In this document: positions 11,550-25,232 of the stretch, in pieces
Position numbering within the stretch: the first letter of the stretch is position 1
Layout of the letters: each line of letters begins with the position of its first letter
NCBI GenBank assembly: GCA_025617745.1
Contig: CM046853.1
Span: forward strand, 5,576,873 to 5,640,872
Direction of reading: 5' to 3'
Source: Heliocidaris erythrogramma
Taxonomy: Eukaryota; Echinodermata; Echinoidea; Camarodonta; Echinometridae
Length of the DNA stretch: 64,000 nt
Made by a program: the position numbers and the translations under genes
Notes under the pieces: generated by a model
Database searches by the model: none
The model's input: the letters and a program-made list of their open reading frames with translations, nothing else
Told to the model about the DNA's origin: nothing

Positions 11550-12830
11550 CCTCTCTTTATCTCACTCTTGCTCTTGAGATATATGCCGATTCTGTCTGAA
11601 TCATGTATAGACCGATAGCTAATGTGAAAACTAATGTCCCCTGGGTTTAATTTGACGAGAAATGAGCAGGAAGTAAGTTGACTTTGAAAGATTTCAAAAT
11701 AAAGTAGTTACTGTTTAACCTACTTGAGTCGTACATACAAAGATAAATTGATAATTTGGAACCAAGTTTAGTGCTTTTAGCCATTCAAGTACCAATTAAA
11801 ACCCTCTAAGGTTCCTGTTTTACTCAAACCATGGCTTCTTCAATTTAAGCCATTGTGGAGTATACTGGTCAGGCACACTACTCCTCCCTAAAAAGGGGTT
11901 AACATATTTTGCCCGAAAAAAAAAATGTTTCGTCATTTCTATAGTTTGTGAAATTTTTATTTTTGTAATTTCCCTTACAAAATAAAAATAAAAAGTATTC
12001 CCTCCAAATATATTTAGGAATAGCAGTATCTTTTTAAGATATTAAGATGCAAATTATTCTAACATTTCACTTTTTCCTCCTTAAAATCTAGATTATCCTT
12101 CAGTCTTACTGTTTTATTTTTTATTGAGTGAAAACAGACATGTTATGTGACTGCATACAGAATAACTTATTTTAAGCAGAAATTTTAATGGGAAGTAACC
12201 AGATACTTGATTCTGGCAAGTAAACAGGCAAAGATGACTGGGAGAAAATTTCTCATGAGATAGAGAAAGAGATATAGAAAAGTGATAATCATTTTATGAA
12301 ATTAAAAAGAGCATAACTTTGCTTCCATGCAAATTAGACAATTTTGTGGTTTTTAGTTTGCAGTATATGCTATCACTATTGCAAAAATGTTGAACGATTG
12401 ACAGAGAAATCTTGGTTTGGTTGTGGCCATCCAGATGCTCTTAAGATGCCTCAAAATTTAGTTTACTCAAGTACTTGTAAATAATGTGTGTGGGAATGAC
12501 TGATGACAGATAATGAATCATTGACTGTTAAATATTAAAGAAGTTAGCTTTGTATGGCTCTCAGTGAAGGACCACTTAAGATGTCCATGTGGTGGTGAAG
12601 AAGTTTATTTTGACAGATCATTCAACTGTAGCTTTATGTTGATTACTTTGCGTTGAGGGTTGACTTTTGACTTTGGTTGACTTTTTATACATGGATAGGG
12701 GTAGGGGTGGGTTGTGAAAAATCATGTTATTTTGGGGAAGGTATTTTCCATGGGTCACATGTCTAAGAAGTTTGTAAATAAGCCTATGCCAGCAGTATAT
12801 CCTGGTTTATATACTGCATGTCTAGATTCT
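11550..12830. other. Non-coding, nothing recognised
   Basis: AT-rich DNA with A-runs near 11917. No repeat family or coding block stands out. Confidence 0.45.
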
Positions 12831-13107
12831 AGGCCTCTGATTGGTCAAATTTGCGGGCATGAGAGTCACTGTGGACTGCCGGGCGGTATGGTGAAAACTA
12901 TTGACCGGGCATAGTTCAGCTTGCGCGTACAATGCAAATTTATGTCTTTGTACGCGTGCTAGGGCAATTTAGATACGCGGGCAGGCGGCCGGCGCGATAT
13001 ACCGAACAAAATTTCGAAAGAGCACTCGATGAGAATTACGTTATGGTACCGTATTTCATCTGTCTTTCAAATGAATTTTTGAGCTTACGAAGGATGCGGT
13101 ATATAAA

Positions 13108-13271
13108 ACAAATGTTGACTGCTTCTTTTTCGCATCACAGTTATAACAATGGCCCTCGGTGATCTTGCAACTGTGCTATGCCCCTTGACTGTCATTTCGG
13201 GGCATAGCACAGTTGCGAGCTCACCTCGGGCCATAGTTTTAACCATGCCCCTCAAAGCAGTCAACATTTGT
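13108..13271. repeat. 164-bp long palindrome
   Basis: The arms match from ACAAATGTTGACTGCTT at 13108 to its complement ending at 13271. The core arms 13151-13184 and 13199-13232 are near-perfect 34-mers around a 14-base loop. The 5' flank (12840-12960) carries related strings (GGGCATAG, GGTATGGTGAAAACTAT), so the palindrome may be the end of a larger GC-rich repeat starting near 12830. Confidence 0.8.
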
Positions 13272-16200
13272 ATAATATGCAAACTATGTGAGTGAACTCC
13301 ATTCTCCTGGACTGTATCCTCCATCATTTAGCTTGGTATTCTTACAAATATTCTTATACGAAATCTAGTTGTTCAATAGGGCATAACAATTATGAGTTGT
13401 TTCTACGGTACATATATAAATATGCTTGTTCTTTTCATCTGCTGATCATTCCCAAAATAATTATGTTCTCTCCTCATTATACTATAGTCATCTTATGCAT
13501 ACTTGCATATATATCAATCAAAGAGTTGGGCATTAGTCAGAATTACATCATGTATGCCATATCTAAAGTGGGGTTTCATTTATTCAATGCAAACAAATCA
13601 AATAGCATGTTATGATCCAGGGTATTGAGGTCATAGTCATGTAATATTCATGAGCTCTAGAAATAACAATCCACTTTAGGTAGGGGAAATTCTGGTTGAA
13701 AATTCATAAGAGGCCTATAGCAAAACCATATTCTACACTTTGTTTATGGAAGGGTTGCGGAAAAAGAGTGCATTTAAATGTATAAATTGGTTTGCGTCAT
13801 TCATTTAACATATCATTAACCATAAAAATTCACAGTATTTAAAGCAAAATAAATGGAATTACCCAGAAAATCATTGATGCAAAATATATCTTGAAAACAT
13901 ATATATGAGACTTTTTCAGAATACCTTGCGCTCATTTTTTAGCTCAGATATTTCATTGAAAATGAAATGTGACAGCAGTTCAATACACAAGGGAATATCA
14001 TTCCTGCTCCTCAATATAATTTTGGACTGTCTGAATCTCTCTTCCACATTTAATGATTCTAACACTGCTAAGTCATGCCTCTAAAGTTGTGTTAAATTTC
14101 TAGGTGGACAAACTCTTGGTAACGTTCTGGTGGTGTGTTCAGTGGTGCCATCATCATTTTTTAGCCTACCACCTGCTACCAATCTGTAAGTAGAGCCTGA
14201 TTAAGACTATGATCACCATGAGATTCCATTCATCACTATTTTACACTCACAGCTCATGGTATGTTGTCATATCTCTCTCTTTTTCTGTTGTTGTCAGACT
14301 CCCCTGTATAGCACAACCCCTAAAAGCACTGGGTTTCCACTCTTAGGTGCGCATATGAAAGCTGAGACCGAGCATGATATAAAACTGTTTTGTTGTCTTC
14401 TGTCTATTTATGAAGATACATACACAGAGTTTTTAATATGGGTACATGCAATCTCCTTAATGATGCTTGTTACCTCTGATGATATGATCTTTCTGCTTTC
14501 ATTGGCTACTATTATTTCAGCTGTATGAATGTAGCTTTTTCCAGATGATGATAGGTGAAAATCATCTGGGTTTGTCATTTGTAGCGACATGAAATTGATC
14601 ACCAATGAAGAATGAATCTCACTTTTTATTTCACCTGCAATGTGCCTCCCCCCCCCCCCCATTCTCCTCTCTCCTCTATCCTCTCTCCCACTTGTTTTAT
14701 ACTATTTCATTTCACTAATACCATACCTAATAAGCACTTCATTCTAAAATGAGAATATTATTCAGGATTCTTGTCTGTATTTTTCCCATTGAGATGGATA
14801 AGAATGTTATTAATATTGTATTGGTAAGGGAGCTTTATTTTTTTATTTTCCCTCAGTTGGATTCGTTATTTGAATGGAAATAATTGGAAATTTTCCCTGA
14901 CGTATATACTTTTTACCGACACTCTTCTTCCTTTTTTTTATGCTGAGTTTCTCTTCTCCAAACTATAGAAGAGATATTAGAAGAGATCTCATTCCTTTGA
15001 GAGCCATCCTATCTTGTTCTGTAAATCTGTGCAGATAATTAGCCATCAGATTGACAATTATATGAACAGATAAAACAGAGTTAGAAAGCTTTTCATTTAA
15101 GTTCATCGTATCAGATATCCACCAAGCAATTTATTGTCCAATCTATTTTGATTAATTGCTAGAGCAATTGTTTTGCAGGAAATGGGTTTATTATTAGCGG
15201 AGGATTATGTGACCAAATGTTGTGATATTTACAGCAGCAGTAATTAGTTGGGAGGCATTTTAATAGCAAGGTTTTACGACTTGTTATTACAAATTCAATT
15301 ACTTTACTTCAGGATCCATTACTGGAAAAATTAACTACTAAAGTATGGCCTTTATCATTATTGGAATTCATATTACATTACTAGTAAATGGTATTGTCCA
15401 TTTAATGGCAGGGAATTTTCTGTAAAAAAATCATCTTGAAAATGTGTGAAGGGATACCACGATGATTGATGCTTACCCTTGTTCACCGAATTACCCATTA
15501 GACACAAGTTTAGATAATAACAGTTTGCGACCCGACATGTTTATCAAAGCATGTTATAGTGTTGATTAATGGGTAAACGTGCCTGTTAGCCATCTTACCC
15601 AGACCAATAGTTGTGTTTACATGTGTCAACGGAAGGGTAGCAGACTCTTAACATGCCTGTAGGTAGTCGCGACATGGGTGAACTGTGTAGGTCGAATGCT
15701 AATTGAGGTGATGCAGTAGTATTCCTGAGCTAGAACGGTGGGTAGATCACAGTGAAACTGAGCCCATTGCGCACTGTACGTTATGAACTGTGATCCGACT
15801 TTTTAACACATCGTAGTTGCATTAGATGTGCAAAGTTAAATAAATATAATTTTCTTAAATTAGGTTCTGAATGATGATATGAATACTAAAAATCAAAATT
15901 TAGTGCATTGTAAGCCTTCTAGTCAGAGGAAAGGCCAAATAGGCTTCAAATTGTAGACAACTGGTTTGACGTCACCATGGTTTGGAGCCAATTTCACTTT
16001 TCTTCCTAGATGGAGGAGGCTTGCAACCTCTCAAAATTTCAATTTATTATTCATATGACTATTCAGATCCTCAGTCAACGCTTGAACGTCAATATCAAAA
16101 TTGCAGTCAGATCGCATAGTGTGCAGTGGGCATAAAGCAGGCATGATAATCATCTTGTTAGTATTCCTCTGCAAGTCATAGTATTTGTTGAATAATTATA

Positions 16201-19200
16201 GATGAAATCTTGATTATGTAAATGTCAGTACTGAACATGCAAATAAGACAAACATACACATACTATGAGCAGATTTAGCCTATAACCAATCCTGTTGATT
16301 CTTCAGCAACTACATAACCAATTTCATGTACTGAATTATTTGTTCTATTTATTTGGAAGGGCTTTAAAATGAACTAGAATATTGAACTGTCCATGCAATG
16401 TTTTCCATGCAGTGAAGCATTTGAAATCTAATTGAGATGTGAAATTGGTCAGCAGACAGCGAAATGAAAGGGAAAATTAATGCACCATACGGAATGCAAA
16501 TTAGAACACATCTCAAGCTTAGCAGCTCAAGGTCAAGGGGTCTTGTACTTATGAGAGACAGTTCTCACTGAATAGCAAACCTGATGAACACGTGGATCGT
16601 AAAGATTGTTCACATTGACAACAGGTGGATGGGAGACTTCTTCTTTAAAACTGGGAAGGTAATATATCAGCATTCAAAGCAGTTTGAAATGTTAAGCATC
16701 TATTGAATCCACAAGTGTCAATATAAACCGATGTCTTAGTCTATTGGATCTTGTGATTTCCATTTCGATGCAAATGCAGAGGAGGTATACATGCCGCTAT
16801 TTCCCCCTTGTGTGTGTGATTGTGCAGATAAGAAAGGAAATTAGAAATCATAGGATGTCAACAAAGTTTAATACTTGGAAGGAAAGAACTATTGCAATTG
16901 AAGGGTAGATCGTAGAGATATGGAAATGCGGGGAAATAGGAAAGATAGGAAGGGGGGTAAAAGAAGAATGGATGGAGATGAAACTGAAATCTGCTAGATG
17001 CTAGAAGGAGTAATAAAGAAGAGTAACCTGGAGGTTCTCAGAATTGATTTGTAGAGAAGCTAATTGAGAGAGGTGCCATGGAGTAAAATGAGGACTGTCT
17101 GCACTTAGCCATCCCATGTGATATCTAGAGTAGCATCTCATCTACCCCTCCCCCATGAAGTGTCCTTACTCACCCCTCCCCCCCCCCCCCCCCTCCGCAT
17201 TATGAGGAGTATTCTAACATACCTCTCCCCAAGCTTTCCCATGATATTGGATCTAAGATAGTGGATTAAATCTCACCTAGCCCCGGCCTTCATGTGACAT
17301 TTGTGTGATGTATCAGAGAAATTCCCTCTTGACCCTAACTGCATTATGGAGTAGCATTGGTTTCTATTTATCTTCTTCGAAAATTCATTTCAAATTCTCG
17401 AAAATTTAGGTCACTGTGACATTTTCCCACTGAACATTGCTGCTGATCGTGGAAAATTCATATTCAGTGCAGCCAGAATAAGTTTCCCCATGATTTGGCC
17501 TTGGAAGACCTATTTTCGTCTATTTCAGGCAATCCGAGGGAAAATGTTCTTGTCATTGGAGTACATTGCAATGGCTGCTTTTTACAGCCTTGCTATCAGT
17601 GTTGACACATTTCAAACAATGGGCCAATTCCTCCCCATTGTGAATGAACAGTGAGAAATTATTATGTGTTATAAGTGTTCCTGTTGATTTTTATGAGAAT
17701 GTTAAACATCACTGCATGTATATTCAAAGAGCTAAAATGGAAGCAGATACTGTCTGCGTCTCTCTTTTAAAGCAGTAGAAAGAAAATAAATCTATGATGA
17801 ACTTGCTAGCTTTGGGCTGTTGATGAAAAGTAACATTATTTAAGAAACTGTGAATTGTCATTTCAAAAGAATACCGTGTGATGAATTACACAGCTAGGCA
17901 TAAGTATGTTGTTTGTCTCTAAGTTAATCTAAACCACAAAGCCATGGACAGTACCTCCCAACTTGCACTTTCTAATAATGTTATTTCATGTGAATCTCCT
18001 GAAAGTACATATACACATTACATCTCATTTGTCCCCATGCAATATGGAGAACAGATGTCTAAATTGGCAATTCTTAATAGAATGAACCGTGCTCCGTTGA
18101 CATCCAATCCCAGCTTGATGAAATTAGCCGAAATGCAGCCGTGATTTAGTTAGCATTAATACAGGTTTGTGTATGATGGCTGTGAAGAAAAAGAAAGCAA
18201 GGAGAAGTTGAGAGACAGACAAAATGAGATGAAAAGAGACCGAGGGCTGTTCGTGTATCCCTGTCAGTCATTGTGCTACTCTCTGATGATTGATGAGGTT
18301 AAAGGTCACAGCTAGGGGCTACAGAGAAGATCTTTCAGTATTCCTTATTGCTTATTTCCTGCACACAGATATTATTTACTGGAGAAGAGGATTTTCTATG
18401 TCAGTAACCTCATCTGATCAATTTGACATGAAGATTATGATTGATTTCACATAACCTGATTTGATCTGATTCATTATTATACAACAGCATTGTATTAACA
18501 TTCCTAAAATATGATGAACATACTTAAGAGTAGGCCTTTCCATACCTTCTTAACACATTATTCTGCCCTGCAAGCATTTCAGCACATAATGTGATAACTG
18601 TTACTTGTGAAAACAAAATTGTACCATGTTCTCAATGCTGAAATCTATATTACAGTAAAAGAAAACTAGATATTTGTGGAGAAGGGGAAACTTTTTATGA
18701 CAGTTCAATGAAATAAACATGAAAATATTTTCAAATTAATTGTACAACAAAACAAAAAATAATTTGAATGCACATATCAGTGTTATTGTACTAAAGAAAA
18801 ATAGTATAGATTTAATAGCATTACTACAAGTATTGTGCTTGCCAATAGTTTTTTTTTATACATTTATCTCTAGCATGGCTGGTTTATTGTTTTTCCATCA
18901 AATCCAACCTGTCCACTCAATTTTATTGGATCCCTACTGTGTGATTGATATGGAGACAGTTCATGCAATTACATGTCTACCAGCAATCGGGCAAAGAAAT
19001 CAACACAAATATCACCAGTTTGCATTGGTCTATCTTTTTGCAAGAAGATGGTTTTATTTTTATGTGATTTCTGTTTTGTGTAGGTAAAGGATAGATGCAT
19101 TAGATTTGAGATGTCAAATGGAGTTTCAGAAAGAAATTACTTTTATTTATAAGCATTTTAAAGGAAATAACATCATACCTGGATACTCTACAGGTTATAG

Positions 19201-19445
19201 GATATCAGAAAATGGGGAATTGAATTTTTTTTTCTGTCGATAATGATCCAGTAGAATATTGGATAACTACAAAGGTTAAGTGTGTTAAAAAGAAATATTG
19301 CTCTTGTTTCTCCTTTTTGCCCCAGTTTATATACCAAATGCCCTAAAGAAAAATGAAGAAAATCTGATATTTACTTGCAAAATAAATTTTAGAAAGCACA
19401 CTTGGTGTTTGTTTTTCTTGAATATCTTACAACCTATTTATCATC
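13272..19445. other. Six-kilobase non-coding stretch
   Basis: AT-rich, no supported gene. It contains C13 (14648-14660) and C16 (17178-17193) runs. The segment 15480-15800 has more balanced composition and could be conserved non-coding DNA. A 66-codon frame at 17944-18144 is unrecognised and lacks splice support. Confidence 0.45.
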
Positions 19446-20014
19446 TTAAGGGGGTCTTACACTGGGCCTACATAGAGTTACGTAGTGCGGAGTACCGACT
19501 ACGCCGAGCTTATGCTGCCCTAGCTGCGCCTGCGCTGGCCTACATAGCAATACGCCAAGGGAAGCAAAGGGGTATGACAGATGGACGTCAAAAATTAAAC
19601 ATGTTTATTTTTTTCGCATACTTTCGGCATAGACCACTGGACGCAGAATGAATGCAGTCTTTACGCAAGTCTACGCAACACTACACTATTGTATGCCACG
19701 CCTGCGCAATAGTACGCTACCCTATGCCAGTCCGACGAAAAATCCTTTGAGGCTGGCGTATTGTTACATATGAAGGGCGTAGTGTTGCGTACATCTGCTT
19801 AGTGTGGGTTCAGCAATATGCAATTCTACGCGTAGGTATGCCAATTGCATATGCTGCAGGTACGCAGCCATATGCCATTGTACGTCAGCCTATGCATAAC
19901 CTACGTAGGGACTACGCCTATCCTGCGCGTAGCAACATTTTTTCATGAGTACGCAGCCTAATTTTGGCATACTCTGTACGCCGCTCTACGCTTGCCTGGT
20001 ATAAAAGCCCATTT
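19446..20014. mobile_element. TIR-like element filled with TACGC/GCGTA motifs
   Basis: A CpG-rich island in AT-rich DNA, bounded by an AAGGGGGTCTTACACTGGGC start and a related inverted end (GCCTGGTATAAAAGCCCATT). The interior has dozens of short motifs built on CTACGC, TATGCC and their complements in both orientations. No transposase is present. It resembles 55183-55885 in architecture. Confidence 0.5.
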
Positions 20015-20639
20015 AGACTTTTAGAATTTTTTTTGCGATAAGCAAAGAAATTCTCTTAATGTACCCTTTAATTAGAATTTAAATACATGTACAATAAAAA
20101 TGAAAAATTCAAATGAAAAATTTAAGAGCTAAGATTTCAGATTACTTAAAAGTGCTAAGTGGTAAATTGTCAAGACGGGCAGAAACTGACACATGCTCTT
20201 TTGAGGAATGAGAGAGAGAAAAAAAAGAAAGAATTACACAATTCCAGTACATGTATGATGATGTTGTAATGGTACCTACTGGAAGAAATTACACTGCATC
20301 TTGTCATCACATTTCTGATTTACCTTCCCATATTCTTAATCATTTCATGGGATGCAAACCTGGCCAAGCTTCATCAGCAATGTTCCATTATCCTATTACC
20401 ACCATAATGGTCACCAATTATATTGTCTCCCAAAGTAATCTACTCTAATCATGTTTCAAATTAATTCAGAATACAGACAACAGCATTCCTTCTGCTCTGT
20501 AATTTATATTTCCCTTCCCTTCAGGTTTCACTATAAATGTGTTTGTTTCTTTTGTGTTTGATTATTTGCAATGTCATTGGCTGATGTTGAACTTTAGAGT
20601 AGAAACCAAATCACCATAGATCTGACAAGAGATCTTCTG

Positions 20640-20790
20640 CATGCTGAGAGACAGAAGGGCATTAACTCTATCTAAATTGCTATTCTGCCTCTGACCAGAC
20701 AACATATAGAATTAGAATGGACATTCTGTATGTTTGTAGCCAGAAGGGCATTAAATCTGTGTTAACAGCCTTCCGGCTTTAAACAGATGA
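20640..20790. repeat. Hairpin repeat family, two adjacent copies
   Basis: AGACAGAAGGGCATTAACTC near 20650 and AGCCAGAAGGGCATTAAATC near 20740, each followed by a partial inverted match (CTGCCTCTG; GCCTTCCGGCTTT). Confidence 0.6.
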
Positions 20791-20867
20791 TTCCATGAGC
20801 TTACGTGCCATTCTTGAGTTAGGTACTTTCTGCAGTAAATGGAAAATAATTTACAGGTTGGCTGTTT

Positions 20868-21190
20868 TTATGCCTCCGCCCACCGAAGGAGACATTATGT
20901 TTCATGGTTGTCCGTCGATCCGTCTGTCCGTCCGTCCGCTTTGCAATAACTCAATAACCACATGAGGTATGAACTTCAAACTTAGTGCTAGTATGAAACA
21001 CCATAGGAAGACAATCTGATTAGAGTTTGGGGTACGTAGGTCAAAGGTCAAAGGTCACAGAGGTCAATTTCTGAAATTGCAGGTGTTAACATCATTGTCG
21101 TGACAGCTCAAGAACCATTTGAGGTATGAACTTCAAACTTGGTGCCAGTATGTATCACCATAGGAAGACAATCTGATTAGATTAGCAAAT
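20868..21190 (+). repeat. Dispersed repeat with TCCG run and internal duplication
   Basis: Starts with CCTCCGCCCACCGAAGGAG, runs through CCGTCTGTCCGTCCGTCC, and carries two copies of a block containing GAGGTATGAACTTCAAACTT (near 20963 and 21121) followed by CACCATAGGAAGACAATCTG. This is a style of repeat common in marine invertebrate genomes. Confidence 0.65.
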
Positions 21191-21465
21191 TTGTAGCTGA
21201 AATTAAAAATGCTTCATTTCATGCTTGAAAACCTGACCGAGTATGTTAGCATTAGTATTGTTTCCAATTTTCTGTACACTAATAGCCATTACATTGTCTG
21301 AGTGATGCATGGACAATTAAGTAGATTGCTGGGTTATGATATATGCATGTTCTTAATTAGACCAATAAAAAATATGAGCAGACAGCACGATGACGGAGAC
21401 AGGTTTGAAGCGAATAAAATAAACACCACTTAGGTATGTCTACAAACATGTACATGTCTATACAA

Positions 21466-21735
21466 TAATAATAATAATAATAGCTGTTTCTTATAAAGCG
21501 CCTTACCAGTTACAATGTAACCGATCAAAGCGCTTACATCATTATTACCCCGGTCACTGGATTCAATTGCGATTCTGCACATTACAGTGCACATTCTCCA
21601 CTCCTATGGGGAGCATTCCAGCCAGTTGCCTGTTTCCAAGCGCGCACATGCTAATCCAACCACAATGACGTTCGCATCCTCCCGGGTACCCATTTAACAC
21701 CTGGGTGGAGAGGAGCAATGTAGATAAAATGACAT
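21466..21735 (-). mobile_element. SINE body without tRNA head, minus strand
   Basis: Starts with an AATAATAATAATAATAG tail and carries the same CACCTGGGTGGAGAGGAGCA body as the copy at 49310. It stops at GTAGATAAAATGAC, so the tRNA-like 5' head is missing: a 5'-truncated insertion. Confidence 0.75.
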
Positions 21736-21837
21736 TAATTTTCATGTTATTGTAAGTAGTATGTACTTCTATAGATATATAGATCCATTCATTCATCTAT
21801 ATGCACAGACGGATAGCTGTTGGGGTATAAACAAAAA

Positions 21838-21912
21838 TGAAGAGAGAGAGAGAGAGAAAGAGAGAAAGAGAAAGAGAGAGAAAGAGAGAGAGAGGGAGGG
21901 GAGACAGAGAGT
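21838..21912 (+). repeat. GA microsatellite
   Basis: GAGAGA with AAAG and GGGA interruptions. Frames on both strands here are low-complexity. Confidence 0.75.
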
Positions 21913-23880
21913 TTTATTTGGGAAAAAATCAAGAAGAGATGCAAACATGGAGGGGTAGAGGCTGGGGCTAATGAAAGAGTGGAGTACCACATTATAGAGA
22001 GAGAAAATCTGTGATCTGTAAGGAACAGGAAATGTCAGGCCAATATTCAAATGTCAGATCAGGCTGCTTGCCGCTTTCTCTTTTATTGGTAGCGTTCAGA
22101 AAAAGGGCAACATTCACGACCTATCCATGCAATCTTATAACAAGAAAAGGAAGAGATCTTGCATTGTCAACATTTATTCTCCTTGCTTTCTTCATTTGTC
22201 CAAGAGTTGATTAGGCAGTTTTTTTTTCTTCAAAAATGATGGTTTTTTTCTTCTTGTCATGAATATTGTATAGTCTGTTGTTTGGTTAGCTGTCATTATT
22301 AAAGCATGGATTCACATCCTACTCGAATAATCCTTATATAATATTCCTCTAAAGGGCAAGTTAATAGCGGGTAATGATTAATAGCTGGTCAGCATTTTAG
22401 AAGGAAAAACAAAATTCATGTAACATGATTAGAATTCTTAGTAGTTTCCCCTCTGCACTTAAGAGTAAAACTTTCCAAAGTGCATTGCAAACTAAGAGGA
22501 TTAGATTCAATTTGTGAAAGATATTCCGAAAAAATAAAATGCGACGAGATCTCTTCTAAGGAAGAAGAAAATATTCATGATATGATATTAAGTAAAAGTC
22601 AAGGAACTATAGCTGATATATAACAGAAAATCATTAAGTAGGGATTTCACGTACGTCCCGAGCATGCTGTGATGTGCATATCAAGGGCAGTTTAAACCGT
22701 GTTGCCAAATTGGTCAAAGAAGGTCCCTATTTATGAGAATACGTTCGCTGCAGAGTCTTGTTTCCAGTGCCACTGGCTTTGGTGGGTGGTAAAAGTCAAG
22801 TGCATTTGCACTTCTTAGGTTACCCTACTCAGGATATGGGCAGTGTGTCAAATCTTAAGAAGTAATCTTTTCAGATTACATAAACAGCTGGAGTGAGCAC
22901 TGTGCATGAATACAGTTAGTTAATAGCAGCAATATTGTGATGAAGAGGAATTGTGGTGAAATCATAGTTATAAATGTAGAACAATTGTATTTTAGAGTAT
23001 TCTAAAGCTTGAGTTATGTACAAAATGTTTCAAATATATATATATATATGAAGATTGATATACCGGTAAAAAGTATTTGTGTGAATAGTAGGTTGAGAAA
23101 ATCTGTATGAAAATGCACCAAGCTTATTTTTAAGAGTAAGATTTAATAATTTAAGGCTTAAGTATATGCTTCCTTCGTCATGACTTATCTCCAGAAAAAC
23201 CTAGCTTCTAAAGAGATGTTCTAAAAAAACCCACTAAACACTCGGAGCAATCAATTTTTCTTTGTGAAAAACTCTCTCTACTTATTTCCAATCTCTCTGT
23301 AGACTCCCTCTTTTCTTCTTTATATTCTTAGACAGCATCTTTTCCTCTCTCCCACTGTCTATATTTGATATTGAAATGATTGTATTATGTTGTGCAATAG
23401 TCTGATTGTCAACTAATTCTTGTCTCTTGGGCAATTATAGAAGGTTTGGTGGTTCTGCATCACTTCCTAGTGGTGTTCCTTGCATCCTCATAATTTATCC
23501 CTTGCTGACAGTTCCTTCCCAGTAGGCATCCATACCAAGTAACTCAACCACCTGTCTCGCCTAAAGGCACTTTCACACTGTCACCAACAACATTGTGCCA
23601 TATATTACTCTTTACTATGCTTCACTTCGGAGCTTTGATTCCCAGTGAGATTTAAATGTTGTCATCTCAAGTTTTAGTATGTACTGGAGATGAATTCCTG
23701 AACTTTATCACAGGCTATATGAGTGATATCTGCTCATATGGTCAGGTTATACAGAGATAGGCCTATACAATGTCAACATAAGAGTCACATTCAGGCACAT
23801 GATTTATATAGTGCCTCTAGAGAGATAGGAAAATATCTTTCTATAAACATGTATTCGAGACAGAATGATTTATATCATCT
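21913..23880. other. Non-coding, nothing recognised
   Basis: AT-rich sequence with a short TA run near 23037-23049. No gene or named repeat seen. Confidence 0.45.
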
Positions 23881-23883
23881 TTT

Positions 23884-24232
23884 GAGAGCCAGAAGGCGGG
23901 TCCGCTCGCTATTCATAAGGATCCCTATTCAGAGAAAACCGCTATTCATTTAACACGCGTAATGATTAGCGGTCCTTATGAACTGTTATGAATAGCAGTC
24001 CTTATGAACTTATGAATAGTGGTCCTTATGAACAGGGGTCCTTATGAATAGCGAAGTAATTTGTCTATGGTTTGCTCCCTATTCATAAGAACCGCTATTC
24101 ATTTAGTCACGCGTTATGGATAGCGGTCCTTATGAATAAGTGGTCCTTATGACTAGCGAGGTTACCCCTCAGAAGGGCGTTAACTCTGTGTTAAAGTATA
24201 GGAGTTAATGCCCCTCTGGCTCCAAACAGACG
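23884..24232. repeat. Hairpin repeat family, copy interrupted by a MITE
   Basis: The left part is TTGAGAGCCAGAAGG (23882-23896). The rest resumes at CAGAAGGGCGTTAACTCTG (24170), with the inverted arm AGTTAATGCCCCTCTGGCTC ending near 24229. The interruption is the TIR element at 23897-24169. Confidence 0.65.
23897..24169. mobile_element. Nested 273-bp MITE with 7-8 bp target duplication (hAT-like)
   Basis: CAGAAGG occurs on both sides (23890-23896 and 24170-24176). The termini are imperfect inverted repeats: GGGTCCGCTCGCTATTCATAAG and, from the right, GGGTAACCTCGCTAGTCATA. The interior repeats AGCGGTCCTTATGAA and its complement about eight times in both orientations, like subterminal transposase-binding arrays. 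No ORF of note. Confidence 0.7.
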
Positions 24233-24573
24233 ATATGCTGTTTGTAAGAGACTTAAGATTGATCCTTGTGGAGACATACCTCCTTCCTCATCCTCTGCAG
24301 GTATTTCACTACAAAGGTAGTAATAATGTTTCCTCATTTTTAAATTTCATTTTTCATATTATTTCGATCTTACAAATGGACATTTGAGCCATAAATGCCA
24401 AAATATTTCCCACTACATTTTATTTATGATGTATAAAAAAGAAATAAGTACTGTTCATGATGTATGAAAACGGAAAGAAAATAACTTTGCTTCTGAAATA
24501 AAATCAATTTTAAATGCCACGAGATGATGCAACTTGTCCTTTTATAATGGAGAAATCTGACTTGAAGTTCTTT

Positions 24574-25232
24574 TTAACCCTAAAAGGGCAGGAGGGGTGG
24601 AATCCACCCTCCTAGATGTTTCTCGTGATATGTCCGCAACGCGCAAAGCAGTTGCCGCGGCATTTCATTACTTTTTTCTTTCGAATCTCACGCATCTTTT
24701 GAGACCAAATTCGTGATGTCCGGGCATGCGGTTCTGAAGTTACTCAACATTTCGTACTTGCACGTCAGACCAAAAATTGCTCAAAAACGTTATTTCATGT
24801 ATTAAAATTTAAATACAAAATGTGTTTTCAGCCAAAGTTTAGAAATCTATGAATATTTTTACATTTGCTGATTAAAATTAAATTTTAAAATTAAAAATTA
24901 AAATTATTTTATGCTGTTTATGTTCTTGAAAGTGTCCCTGACAAATTTCATATAAAAAAACCATAAAAAACAAAAGGTAAAAATACCCAAAGAAATACAT
25001 AAGAAATTTTAAATACAATAAAAAACATAAGAAATCAAGTTTGATTAGCATATTTTGAGCTTTATTTAAATGATTTAGAGCAAAATGTTTATTTCACGCA
25101 TAAATTTGCATAATTAATGTGAATTTTTTTTCAGAGCATTTAACTATACAATTTTGTAGATTATGTTGTGGACGACGTGCATGCCGATTGGTTGTGGAAT
25201 AGCCAAAATATACTGGCATTTTTAGGGTTAAA
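24574..25232. mobile_element. 659-bp TIR element with TTAACCCTAAAA ends
   Basis: Begins TTAACCCTAAAAGGGC and ends GCATTTTTAGGGTTAA. Just inside the left end GGAGGGGTGGAATCCACCCT makes a short hairpin. The interior is AT-rich and non-coding. Confidence 0.6.

Noticed and set aside
11094-11618. Long Leu/Ser/Phe-rich frames
   Set aside because: They are translations of the TCTTC satellite; two frames are open at once and the sequence has no protein-like complexity.
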